Below are positions 51,493-59,882 of a stretch of DNA of 64,000 nucleotides, piece after piece. How positions within the stretch are numbered: position 1 is the first letter of the stretch; every line of letters begins with the position of its first letter. The notes below the pieces were generated by a model. It did not search any database, was not told the DNA's origin, and worked only from the letters and a program-made list of their open reading frames with translations. The DNA lies in NCBI GenBank assembly GCA_951828515.1, contig OX639992.1, positions 806,001-870,000 of the forward strand, written 5' to 3'. Source of the stretch: an uncultured Poribacteria bacterium. Its GTDB lineage: Bacteria > Poribacteria > WGA-4E > WGA-3G. The position numbers were made by a program, and so were the translations under genes.

Positions 51493-52959
51493 TTACTCAA
51501 AACTACCGACCTTCGCAGCAGCAGGTGCCTGCTTTGGGAGTGTTTTCTTGATTAACGCAGACTCAGGAACATAGCCGGAGTAATCCGAAATCGAGCCGTG
51601 TGTCAACGCGTACACCACAACGTTCGTCATGAAACGGTAAACCCCTGGCGAATAGTGGACACTCCGCGTCGGGTAGCTGACGGTCTCCATCGCGCACATG
51701 TAATCACGACGGACAACGATAACCGATAATTTCTTACCGACGGAGATACCTTCAAGGTAGTTCCGTTTCGGTGGACGTGTGCCCCACCAGAAGATGTCGT
51801 ATCCGACAGGGGGGCCTCCCATCCTATAGAAGTTATGATAAACTTCGTGATTGTTGGAAATCCGCTCAACGTGATATTCAGGCATGACATAACGCATCTG
51901 TGAAAGGAAGAGGCGAACCATCGCCTGTGCGGGCGCGTTCACACCACAATCGTCAAAGACGAGGAATCCGCCCTTTTCGACGAGATAGCGACGCATACCC
52001 GCAGCTTCAGACTCGCTGAGGCGACCATCTATTCTACCGGTTCCATGCTTCCATCCAAAGATTTTCCGAGAACGGACGAGTCCTGGATCGTGTCCTGTCA
52101 TAAAGGCGAGCGGTGTTTTGAAGAGGTTGGCATCCTTGAGTTTCACCGCACCTCCGTCAACGTTCATATCCGTTTTGATTTTGGTGCGTTCGTTGAGCCA
52201 CTGCGTCAATGCATTAAGCGCAGAGGCGTCTGCCCACCAGTCGGAAAGATCGTGCCGGACCCGGGCAAAACGGAGAACACCTCGAATGTCCCTACCTTTA
52301 CCGATGACACGTCCACCCGGTTCACCCTTCGGGAGGGGTGGAACTGTATACTTAGAGAGGGTCATGTTTTCAACGACATCACCGAGTGCATCGCGGGCGG
52401 CACCGACGTTTTCAACCATTGCAAGACCCGGTGAACGTTCAAGGGTAACCTTCAACTGTCCCGCAATACCGCGAAAGACGGTTCTCATTCGAGCGGAGGG
52501 GACCGTTACGACAGGGGCAGAGAATGCCAAGGCATCGGCAGCATCTGACACTAACAAATCACCGTATCTCACATCTGTCAGCAGGGTCGGGTGCGGTGGG
52601 ACTACTTTCGGTACGCTCGGATCCGTTGGCGGTTGGACTTTGACGGTTTGGCTCGAAAATCTGAGGACCGTCTGTCTTTGGAAATGCGACTCGCGACGGA
52701 GCAAAGTCGTTACACGAGGTCGCCCTTGGGGCTGTCCGACGACAGTTTTTTGTGTGGGGACCGTCGGCTTAGTAATAGGTTTCACGACGAACTTTCCGAC
52801 TTTAGGCTTCGGTGGCTTTTTGGGATAGAGAATTTCGATGCCTATCAGATCTTTGAACTGATTGGTCTGCGCGAGCAGATAGAGTCCAGCAACAACCGCA
52901 ATGACGATGTGAAATACCAACGAAGTCATCAGGGCAGTTGATGTTATTTTTCCGCGCAT
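51493..52959 (-). CDS. DUF4159-type protein with N-terminal membrane anchor
   Basis: A 488-residue protein. One membrane helix (about 10-31, LMTSLVFHIVIAVVAGLYLLA) followed by a Pro/Lys-rich linker (KKPPKPKVGKFVVKP) resembles TonB-like energy-transducer N-termini. The C-terminal half (about 225-460) looks like DUF4159: RFARVRHDLSDWW, TPLAFMTGHDPG, the LVEKGGFLVFDDCG turn, and GPPVGYDIFWWGTRPP. DUF4159 proteins are linked to aerotolerance/MoxR-type operons, but no MoxR gene is adjacent. ATG 52959 follows TTGGAGGTAAAG. The function is unknown; an envelope role is likely. Confidence 0.8.
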   Translation of the reverse strand: MRGKITSTALMTSLVFHIVIAVVAGLYLLAQTNQFKDLIGIEILYPKKPPKPKVGKFVVKPITKPTVPTQKTVVGQPQGRPRVTTLLRRESHFQRQTVLRFSSQTVKVQPPTDPSVPKVVPPHPTLLTDVRYGDLLVSDAADALAFSAPVVTVPSARMRTVFRGIAGQLKVTLERSPGLAMVENVGAARDALGDVVENMTLSKYTVPPLPKGEPGGRVIGKGRDIRGVLRFARVRHDLSDWWADASALNALTQWLNERTKIKTDMNVDGGAVKLKDANLFKTPLAFMTGHDPGLVRSRKIFGWKHGTGRIDGRLSESEAAGMRRYLVEKGGFLVFDDCGVNAPAQAMVRLFLSQMRYVMPEYHVERISNNHEVYHNFYRMGGPPVGYDIFWWGTRPPKRNYLEGISVGKKLSVIVVRRDYMCAMETVSYPTRSVHYSPGVYRFMTNVVVYALTHGSISDYSGYVPESALIKKTLPKQAPAAAKVGSFE

Positions 52960-53381
52960 TCGTCTTTACCTCCAAGGAATAAGGTGTTAATATGGAGATG
53001 AAGCAATTCCCGTGCCAACGCGAAAAGTGCTGAATTTGCGGTAATCCGTCTGATTATACGAGTTAAGCTGCACGAAAAAGGACATTGTCATTTTCGGTTG
53101 CACAAAAAGGGGCTGTTTTCGGTATTTCTGCAAGTATGCTACGGTGCTGTGGGAAAATCGAAGTGGGGTGTGCCGAGTTAGGAACTGGGGCAGTTGGATG
53201 AAATTTCAATAAATATTTCGGTAATCCTATGCGGACAGATTTCAGTCAACAAGGACCCGCAATCCTGAAAATCCTTGAATCCTGAAAATCCTGCTTCAGA
53301 CAATTACCCTCACACATTACCGAATTAAATTCTGAATCCTCATGAAACCGCACCTATCTCGGTTGGGTGAAAACAGAAAGC
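52960..53381. other. Gap with repeat A
   Basis: No gene on either strand. A pair of TTTTCGGTTGCACAAAAAGG-like steps (53090-53125) and repeat A copy 6 are the only features noted. Confidence 0.5.
53261..53302 (-). repeat. Intergenic repeat family A, copy 6
   Basis: AATCCTGAAAATCCTTGAAT followed by CCTGAAAATCCTGCTTCAGACA. Confidence 0.7.
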
Positions 53382-54542
53382 CTAACCCCTATACAGGGTA
53401 CGCATCTGTTGGATGACTTTGGGTAATTTGGCGATGACTTCATTGATCTCGGCTTCGGTTGTGTTCCTACCCAAGGAAAAGCGGACTGTCCCTTGTGCCA
53501 AACGCGGTGGTAAGCCGAGAGCGGCGAGGACGTGCGACGGTTCCATAGAACCGGAGGTACACGCTGAACCCGTCGAGACACAGATACCCTCCATGTCCAA
53601 ACGTAATATGAGACTTTCACCCTCTACCGCTTCAAACGAGACGTTAAGCGTGCCGGGGGCACAGTGGTCAGGATGTCCATTATAGTGCAGACGATCAATG
53701 TGGGCATCCAAGCCTTCGCGAAGTCTTTGGGTTAAAGCATCGAGATGCTGCGCATAGACGTTCTGCTCCTGTTTCGCAAGATCGGCAGCAGTGCCTAAGC
53801 CGACAATGGCGGGGACGTTTTCAGATCCAGCGCGTCGGTTACGTTCATGCGCTCCCCCGTGAACGAGGTTTGCCAGTCGTGTGCCGCGGCGGATGTAGAG
53901 GACACCAATGCCTTTGGGCGCGTAAATCTTATGTCCAGAAAACGTGAGAAGGTTCACACCGAGTTCTTGGACGTTCATTTCCAGTTTACCAACCGATTGC
54001 ACGGCGTCAGTGTGGAGCGGGATCTCGTGTTCCTGCGCAATCTCGCATATCTCCTCGAGCGGTTGGACGGTGCCGTTCTCGTTGTTGACGTGCATGATAG
54101 AGATCAACACTGTCGTATCACGGACTGCCTCACGGAGTTGTTCGGTACGGATCCGTCCGTATCTATCTACGGGCAGATAGGTTACCTCAAAACCGCGTTG
54201 CTCCAGATATTGGCATGTATGCAAGACGGCGTGATGCTCCACAGAGGAAGTGATGATATGGTTCCCCTTCCCGCGGCTCTTTTCCAGCTCGGTCAATCCT
54301 TTAATGGCGTGGTTATCCGCTTCAGTACCGCTTCCAGTGAAAACAATCTCACTCGGGCTTTTGGCACCAATGAGATCGGCGACCTGCTCGCGAGCAGGGT
54401 CAATAGCCGTGCGTGCCTCGCGTCCATAAGCGTGAATACTCGAACTGTTACCGAATGCCTCGGTGAGATACGGCATCATCGCGTCCCGGACTTCAGGGCG
54501 GAGTGGCGTTGTGGCGTTGTAGTCTAAATAGATGCGTTCCAT
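53382..54542 (-). CDS. Cysteine desulfurase (NifS/IscS type)
   Basis: A 386-residue PLP enzyme that takes sulfur from cysteine for Fe-S clusters and other sulfur cofactors. IYLDYNATTPLRPEV, GNSSSIHAYGREA, FTGSGTEADNHAIKG, the SSVEHHAVL His, HTDAVQSVGK, the PLP-binding Lys in SGHKIYAPKG (about 203) and the catalytic Cys loop STGSACTSGS (about 323-332) are all present. NifS versus IscS cannot be decided from the sequence. No scaffold (iscU/nifU) or tRNA-thiolation gene is adjacent. It may supply the Fe-S enzymes elsewhere in the window. ATG 54542 lacks a strong Shine-Dalgarno. Confidence 0.94.
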   Translation of the reverse strand: MERIYLDYNATTPLRPEVRDAMMPYLTEAFGNSSSIHAYGREARTAIDPAREQVADLIGAKSPSEIVFTGSGTEADNHAIKGLTELEKSRGKGNHIITSSVEHHAVLHTCQYLEQRGFEVTYLPVDRYGRIRTEQLREAVRDTTVLISIMHVNNENGTVQPLEEICEIAQEHEIPLHTDAVQSVGKLEMNVQELGVNLLTFSGHKIYAPKGIGVLYIRRGTRLANLVHGGAHERNRRAGSENVPAIVGLGTAADLAKQEQNVYAQHLDALTQRLREGLDAHIDRLHYNGHPDHCAPGTLNVSFEAVEGESLILRLDMEGICVSTGSACTSGSMEPSHVLAALGLPPRLAQGTVRFSLGRNTTEAEINEVIAKLPKVIQQMRTLYRG

Positions 54543-54572
54543 ATTTTTAGTCCATCTCGCTATCTGGAGTGC

Positions 54573-55907
54573 TCATTCGTATGTTCGGTGATTCCAAAAA
54601 GTTATCCGATTCGGATAAATCTTAATGTCTGGTACAGAATCGCGTCCACGGACTTGCCCGTTCTCACCTAAAAAAGAGAGGTCGAGTGTATGGGTGCCTA
54701 CAGGCAGTGGCATCCGTACCATAAAAATTTGATTCGGAAGCGTTTGCCAAGAACGTGTATCCGCCTGTTCCGTCACAGCACCAGCAAGGTTCGCGAGGAT
54801 ACCTAAAGCTTCATGCTGCTTGTTCGCTTCTCGGTAAAGCAAGTATTTCCCTACAGCACGCAGTAACGTTCGGAGGAGAATGCTGGTACGCTGTGCATTG
54901 AAGGTTTCTATTGCAGTATTTTCTACATCCTCCACAAGCACACCGCTCGTTTTCACCGCTCCGACTGCAACTTCAACCCCTGAGAAGAGTGGACGATAGG
55001 AGTCAATTGTTGGGATCGCAACACGTAGCAGATATTCCAACTCAATATCCTTATAGACCCTTCCTTGACGTCCCATAAGTGTCGGCGCAAACTTTTCATC
55101 GTCCACGTCATCTGTTTTCAGGATCGGGAACGTCAAAGCGTCCTCACCTTTAGGAGGAACGTAGCCGCTTTCATAAAAAAGAATCAGTTCGCCAGTGTTT
55201 TCAGGATGTCGAGAAAACTTCCCATACTCTTCTTCATAACGTTCCAGTTCGTCAAGGAAACCGAGTTTACGCGCCAACCGAACCAGCGAACGACCAATGT
55301 CCTCGGGCATCTCTACACCGGTTTTCTCCGCTGCGTTTCGGTAGTATTCCGCCGCCTGTTTGTAAGAGATGTAAGCGTCGTTCCATTCACCCGTAGCTTC
55401 AAAGAGTATACCGGAGAGGTGTGCCAGAAACCCCGCTCCGAAGAAATTGTATTTTTCGTTTTCACCCTTGAAGTAATTGATGAGAGCCGTGGCACGCCGG
55501 CATTCTACCAGGGCACCCTCTAACTGATTTAGGTACACATAGTTGATCGCTCGGTAGTAGTGACTCAGAAGCCGTTCATAACGAGTACCGGAATATGGAC
55601 GCATCTGATCAGAGGTAACCAGCGAAGCAGCCTCTTTTGAAACGCTTTTGGTGTAACGATCTTCAGCAATGTCCCCTGCTTGATCAAACGCCGTGTTGCT
55701 TTCTTGGAAGTGGTTGGCGTAATGAGCAACCAACCCTAATTCAAATAGAAAAGGGATATCAGGCTTCTTCGGTGCATTTTTCTGAAGGTTCGTGTAGGCT
55801 TTTTCTGTTTCTCCCGCCTCCAATGCGATTTGGAGGTCTTGCATCTTATAGCCGCCACATCCGATGATCAGACAAACAATGAACAGCAATGGGAGTGTTT
55901 TAATCAT
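54573..55907 (-). CDS. Lipoprotein of COG3014 type, partner of an LpoB-like protein
   Basis: A 444-residue lipoprotein: hydrophobic signal and lipobox IIGC (Cys 17). The middle has TPR-like helices (LLSHYYRAINYVYLNQLEGALVECRRA; about 115-200), then a beta-rich C-terminal part ending in PVGTHTLDLSF, like COG3014. In many bacteria this protein is encoded beside an LpoB-like lipoprotein, as here (55994, 86 nt upstream). LpoB-type proteins regulate peptidoglycan synthases. The role of the COG3014 member is not known. Confidence 0.75.
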   Translation of the reverse strand: MIKTLPLLFIVCLIIGCGGYKMQDLQIALEAGETEKAYTNLQKNAPKKPDIPFLFELGLVAHYANHFQESNTAFDQAGDIAEDRYTKSVSKEAASLVTSDQMRPYSGTRYERLLSHYYRAINYVYLNQLEGALVECRRATALINYFKGENEKYNFFGAGFLAHLSGILFEATGEWNDAYISYKQAAEYYRNAAEKTGVEMPEDIGRSLVRLARKLGFLDELERYEEEYGKFSRHPENTGELILFYESGYVPPKGEDALTFPILKTDDVDDEKFAPTLMGRQGRVYKDIELEYLLRVAIPTIDSYRPLFSGVEVAVGAVKTSGVLVEDVENTAIETFNAQRTSILLRTLLRAVGKYLLYREANKQHEALGILANLAGAVTEQADTRSWQTLPNQIFMVRMPLPVGTHTLDLSFLGENGQVRGRDSVPDIKIYPNRITFWNHRTYE

Positions 55908-55993
55908 GAGTTTCTTGAGTATGAGACGATAACTGTGGCAGATATAGAGACCTGCCCACGCACGCTCAACCAGAGGACACGCGAAGACCTCGT

Positions 55994-56626
55994 TTACATT
56001 TTAAACTTGTCGCGCCCGACAAATTTTTTGATTTTTTTGTTACCGATCCAAATCTTCTCGTTAGTTTCAATGTTCGTCAACGTCAGGTCCGTCTGATAAA
56101 AGATGACTTGGTCTCCGCCTTCGCGGTCTTCGATAGTATTGATTTCGCCAGTCATCATGTAGTCAGCACCGAGTTCGCGTCCCATCCGTTTAACGGTTTC
56201 GATTGCAGCGAATTCGCCTTGGTCGGCACGCTCCTCGCGAATTTCGCCGCGTTCACTTGAACTTGAGACCGTCCTGACTTTTCCAGAGTTGATGAAGGCA
56301 CGCTCGATGTCTGTTATAAACGTAGCGACGGGTATATGTTCCATACTCTTGTTGCGAATACCACCAACGATCACGATCGGTTTCGCACCGCTGTTTATAC
56401 CATGATCATTGATCCAAGGGTGTGTTAAGCAGTCCTGAATAATGTCATCAGCGACCATGCGTGAATCGGTATCGTTCCAGCGTCCCGATAGGTCGATTGT
56501 GGTATCGGCATCAACGCGAGTGACCTGTTTAGAGGAGCTGCAACTGCTGAAAATTGTGATACCAACGAGGAGAGCGCAAATTGTAAGAGTATATCTAAAA
56601 GGCTTGGCTGTCAAAATTTTATACAT
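55994..56626 (-). CDS. LpoB-like lipoprotein (penicillin-binding protein activator family)
   Basis: A 210-residue lipoprotein with lipobox FSSC (Cys about 29). TIDLSGRWNDTDSRMVADDII, PIVIVGGIRNKSMEHIPV, the RELGADYMMTGEI block and YQTDLTLTNIETNEKIWIGNKKIKK match the COG3417/LpoB family. These are outer-membrane lipoproteins that stimulate bifunctional penicillin-binding proteins in proteobacteria, and their role in other phyla is less certain. It is read first, before the COG3014-type gene. Confidence 0.85.
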   Translation of the reverse strand: MYKILTAKPFRYTLTICALLVGITIFSSCSSSKQVTRVDADTTIDLSGRWNDTDSRMVADDIIQDCLTHPWINDHGINSGAKPIVIVGGIRNKSMEHIPVATFITDIERAFINSGKVRTVSSSSERGEIREERADQGEFAAIETVKRMGRELGADYMMTGEINTIEDREGGDQVIFYQTDLTLTNIETNEKIWIGNKKIKKFVGRDKFKM

Positions 56627-56762
56627 TCGGTATGTTCCTTTTTAGAATGGCTGTCAGCCGTCAGCCTTCGGCTGTCAGTGGGACTCAGTATGGCAGGAAT
56701 GTTTACGATAACCACCACAAGATTCTCTTTCTGACTGCCGACTGCTGATAACTGATTGCCAA

Positions 56763-58550
56763 TTAAAAGTCTAAGTCGGCTTCTTGAACCATTTTGTCAA
56801 CGAAAGTATCAAGTGCCATTGCACCGATGTCGCCTTCATCGCGGCTCCGGACGCTAACCGTACGGCTTTCCTCTTCACGTCCACCGATAATTAACATATA
56901 CGGCACACGTTGCAAGCGAGCTTGACGGATTTTCGCACCGATTTTATCATCGCTATTGTCCAACGCGACGCGACACCCTTTTTGCAACAGGAGTTGTTCG
57001 ACCTCTTTGCCGTAATCAACAAAACGTTGGCTGATCGTCATCACAACGCACTGGATAGGAGAAAGCCATGTCGGAAATGCCCCAGCGTAATGTTCAATCA
57101 GCATGGCGATAAAGCGTTCAAAACTCCCGCAAATTGCGCGATGAATAACCACAGGACGCTTCTCAGACCCATCTGGCGCGACATAGATAAGTTCAAATCG
57201 TTCAGGCAGTTGGAAATCGAGTTGCACAGTGGCACACTGAACATCTCGGTTGAGTGAGTCCCGAACCTGAAAATCAAGTTTAGGACCGTAAAACGCCGCT
57301 TCGCCGGGGTCAACGCTATACTCAACTTGGTTGTTTTTCAATACATCCTCAAGTATGATTTCGGCGCGATTCCAGACCTCCACATCACCCATGAACTTCT
57401 CAGGGTTGCGTGTACTCAAATCGCATCGGAACGGCAGACCGAAAGAGCCGTAGATGCGTTGGAAAAGTCCAAGGATACGCTCATATTCATCGGCGATCTG
57501 GTCCTCTGTGACGAAATTGTGTGCGTCATCTTGGCACATCTGACGCACACGCGATAACCCCGTCAGCGTTCCTGTGGCTTCATTGCGATGCAATACACCT
57601 TGATCATGCAAACGATAGGGTAGATCGCGATAACTGTGGCGCACGCTTTTATAGATTAACATGTGTGCCGGACAGTTCATCGGCTTGAGCGCGCTTGTTG
57701 CCTCGCCATCTTCGTTTTCGACGAGAAACATATCGTCTTTAAAATGTTCCCAATGTCCGGAGGTCTTCCAGAGACTGCTATCATAGATGAGAGGGGTCCG
57801 TACCTCTTGGTAGCCTTCGCTGAGATAGAGTTTCCGAACCTTCTCCGAGAGGAGGTTATAAATGAGCGTGCCTTTGGGAAGCCAAAAAGCACTTCCAGGG
57901 GATTCGGGATGCATCTGAAAGAGTTCCAATTCGCGTCCGAGTTTACGATGATCGCGTTTGGCGGCTTCTTCGCGTTGTGTTAAATACGCCTGAAGGTCGG
58001 CTTTGGTCTCCCATGCGGTACCGTAGATGCGTTGCAACTGCTCACGGTTGCTATCACCGCGCCAATAGGCTCCTGAAACGCGGAGCAGTTTAAAATGTCG
58101 GCATTCGCGTGTTCTTTCAACATGTGGACCCTTGCAGAGGTCCGTGAAATCACCGTTGTGATAGATAGAAACACCTTCTTCATCAACACCCTCATCGGTG
58201 GCACTGACTTCACGATCCGAAATCCCATCGATTAATTCGAGTTTGAATTTCTGGTCGCGTTCGCCGAACCATGTACGAGCATCGTCGTAGGACCATGCCT
58301 CTTGCTGAAAAGGCACATTGGCTTTGATCATCGCCTTCATGTGCTTTTCGATTTCAGGGAAATCGTCGGGTGTGATGGGGCGCGGCACCTCCATATCGTA
58401 GTAGAACTCGTTTTCAATCGGGGGTCCGATCGCAAGTTTAACGGTCCGTTCGCCATCTGGGAATAGTTGTTGGACAGCATACGCCATGATGTGCGCGGTC
58501 GAATGGCGTAGGCGTTGTAAATAATCTTCAGGTTGATTGGGTTCACGCAT
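56763..58550 (-). CDS. thrS: Threonyl-tRNA synthetase without the TGS domain
   Basis: A 595-residue class II synthetase charging tRNA-Thr. The N-terminal editing domain begins almost at once (LRHSTAHIMAYAVQQLFP, with the HxxxH zinc-like motif at 16-20), then the catalytic core with zinc ligands starting in MNCPAHMLIYKS (about 291), motif 2 (YRDLPYRLHDQGVLHRNEA) and motif 3 (HRAICGSFERFIAMLIEHYAG), and an anticodon-binding end (GKEVEQLLLQKGCRVALD). The small N-terminal TGS domain found in most bacterial ThrS (about 640 residues) is absent. ATG 58550 has only GAGAG upstream. Confidence 0.95.
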   Translation of the reverse strand: MREPNQPEDYLQRLRHSTAHIMAYAVQQLFPDGERTVKLAIGPPIENEFYYDMEVPRPITPDDFPEIEKHMKAMIKANVPFQQEAWSYDDARTWFGERDQKFKLELIDGISDREVSATDEGVDEEGVSIYHNGDFTDLCKGPHVERTRECRHFKLLRVSGAYWRGDSNREQLQRIYGTAWETKADLQAYLTQREEAAKRDHRKLGRELELFQMHPESPGSAFWLPKGTLIYNLLSEKVRKLYLSEGYQEVRTPLIYDSSLWKTSGHWEHFKDDMFLVENEDGEATSALKPMNCPAHMLIYKSVRHSYRDLPYRLHDQGVLHRNEATGTLTGLSRVRQMCQDDAHNFVTEDQIADEYERILGLFQRIYGSFGLPFRCDLSTRNPEKFMGDVEVWNRAEIILEDVLKNNQVEYSVDPGEAAFYGPKLDFQVRDSLNRDVQCATVQLDFQLPERFELIYVAPDGSEKRPVVIHRAICGSFERFIAMLIEHYAGAFPTWLSPIQCVVMTISQRFVDYGKEVEQLLLQKGCRVALDNSDDKIGAKIRQARLQRVPYMLIIGGREEESRTVSVRSRDEGDIGAMALDTFVDKMVQEADLDF

Positions 58551-58897
58551 TGCGGTTCACTCTCTATATGTCAATTCGTATTAGGTTTCAAAATTGTTCT
58601 TAATAGACTTAACGTCTTTTTTCGTAAGCTGTTTACGAAATAATTTTACACGATTTAAACGGGGAATGCCAATAAAAAAGATAAGGGTAGGAGTTTTAGT
58701 TTTAGGAGGATATTATACCATTTCTAAAAGATTAAGCGCGACGTTCACCCAGACCCCGGTAGGTACGGTTTCCTAACCGCACCGGGTATAACCAAAAATA
58801 GTGGACCCTTTTAAGAACAATCATCAATCAGAATTGATATTGTTTAGGGAAGGTATTGTCCAAGTTCAGATGAATTGACGTAAACGTTTTGGAAGGA
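58551..58897. other. Gap between thrS and the tRNA cluster
   Basis: No gene. It contains a repeat D-like GGTACGGTTTCCTAACCGCACC (58762-58783). Transcription from the tRNA promoters could read through towards thrS; no terminator was identified. Confidence 0.5.
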
Positions 58898-58971
58898 TGG
58901 GCGGTACAGGACTTGAACCTGTGACCTCTTGCATGTCAAGCAAACGCTCTAGCCACCTGAGCTAACCGCCC
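58898..58971 (-). tRNA. tRNA-Val (anticodon GAC)
   Basis: Acceptor GGGCGGT/ACCGCCC, D-arm GCTC...GAGC, anticodon loop TTGACAT with GAC, T-arm ACAGG-TTCAAGT-CCTGT, discriminator A. CCA is not encoded. Confidence 0.95.
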
Positions 58972-58988
58972 GTCCGAAGAGAAAAGAA

Positions 58989-59063
58989 TGGAGGTGGCGG
59001 TCGGAATCGAACCGACGAATAAGAGTTTTGCAGACTCTGGCCTTACCACTTGGCTACGCCACC
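58989..59063 (-). tRNA. tRNA-Cys (anticodon GCA)
   Basis: Acceptor GGTGGCG/CGCCACC, anticodon stem AGAGT/ACTCT with loop CTGCAAA, T-arm GTCGG-TTCGATT-CCGAC, discriminator T as usual for Cys, and an encoded CCA (58991-58989). Confidence 0.95.
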
Positions 59064-59071
59064 ATAAAAAA

Positions 59072-59146
59072 TGGAGCGGGAGACGAGATTTGAACTCGCG
59101 ACCTCCACCTTGGCAAGGTGGAGCTCTACCACTGAGCTACTCCCGC
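59072..59146 (-). tRNA. tRNA-Gly (anticodon GCC)
   Basis: Acceptor GCGGGAG/CTCCCGC, anticodon stem CCACC/GGTGG with loop TTGCCAA, T-arm GCGAG-TTCAAAT-CTCGT, discriminator T and an encoded CCA. First gene of the cluster. Confidence 0.95.
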
Positions 59147-59196
59147 ATCATTTTGACAATTCGCACAGAAGAAATAGCGCGTTCAAAAGCATATAT

Positions 59197-59225
59197 AGTT
59201 TAATCTATTTCCTTTTAAATGTCAA
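59197..59225 (-). promoter_or_regulatory. Proximal promoter of the tRNA cluster
   Basis: Minus strand TTGACA (59225-59220), 17 nt, TAAACT (59202-59197), about 50 nt before tRNA-Gly. Confidence 0.6.
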
Positions 59226-59239
59226 GTTAATTTTCAATT

Positions 59240-59268
59240 AAGATAGCAAAAATTTGAATTTTTGTCAA
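59240..59268 (-). promoter_or_regulatory. Distal promoter of the tRNA cluster
   Basis: Minus strand TTGACA (59268-59263), 17 nt, TATCTT (59245-59240), 43 bp upstream of the proximal one. The surroundings are strongly A+T-rich, as in strong stable-RNA promoters. Confidence 0.55.
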
Positions 59269-59284
59269 AAATCTTGATGAATTC

Positions 59285-59698
59285 TCAGAGTTGTTCTTCG
59301 ATCCAATCATCACCGTGTGCAGGATTGTAGATGAGTCCTCTTTTCATATCAACGCAAAGGTCTAATTCTTCCAATACCATGTGTCCAATAAGGACGGGTG
59401 AGCCTTCAGGTAGATCAGTCACCCGGATAGTGCTACTGCGTTCTAAAAGGGTATATTCAACTTCGGAATAGATGGTGCGTTCCACAATGCCAGCGGCGGT
59501 TCGTGCTGTCCTCGTGTCGACGGCCCTCAGACCGAGGTGCTCAATGAGCGATGTCGGTAAGCACAGACGAGTTGCACCCGTATCCACAAGGGCATCCTCA
59601 ACCGTGAGTCGCCTTACATCTTCAGGATTCATAGCACCCGTTTGCACCAAAAACAGATCTCTGAGATTTGCGAGTTTGATTTCAGTTGTGTGTCTCAT
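59285..59698 (-). CDS. Retropepsin-like aspartic protease (clan AA)
   Basis: A 137-residue protein with the aspartic protease signature ALVDTGATRLCLP (about 42-54) followed by LIEHLGL and the hydrophobic VLIGHMVLEELDL block typical of single-domain bacterial retropepsin-like proteins. These act as dimers; most are uncharacterised, and some look like toxin-antitoxin-associated or stress proteins. ATG 59698 is chosen because GAAGGAGTG lies 7-8 nt upstream; a longer frame to 59830 runs through a MITE and has no such site. It lies beside the repeat element at 59729-59877. Confidence 0.8.
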   Translation of the reverse strand: MRHTTEIKLANLRDLFLVQTGAMNPEDVRRLTVEDALVDTGATRLCLPTSLIEHLGLRAVDTRTARTAAGIVERTIYSEVEYTLLERSSTIRVTDLPEGSPVLIGHMVLEELDLCVDMKRGLIYNPAHGDDWIEEQL

Positions 59699-59728
59699 TT
59701 TTTCACTCCTTCTTATAACCTTCTCAGC

Positions 59729-59877
59729 ACTTACGCGATGCGCAATAATGCACGTCGCATTTGGGCGAGTACGCCGCAGAATTGCGCTACTACAAACCCT
59801 ACGACTTTTGAAAAATCCGTGTCCTTTCAAGGTATATTTGTTCGTAGTGATGCGATCTATCGCATTTCTGCGTAAGT
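59729..59877. repeat. MITE-like element with ACTTACGC ends and repeat F palindromes
   Basis: Left end ACTTACGCGATGCG, right end CGCATTTCTGCGTAAGT, so the outer 8 bases are exact inverses. ATGCGAT-CT-ATCGCAT (59850-59865) and CTACTACAAACCC (about 59789) link it to the palindrome at 25120. It fills the gap between the retropepsin gene and argJ. Confidence 0.6.
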
Positions 59878-59882
59878 CCTAC

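Noticed and set aside
51332-51574. Plus-strand frame in the gap before the DUF4159 gene
   Set aside because: Overlaps the end of a supported minus-strand gene, has no ribosome-binding site and no recognisable features.
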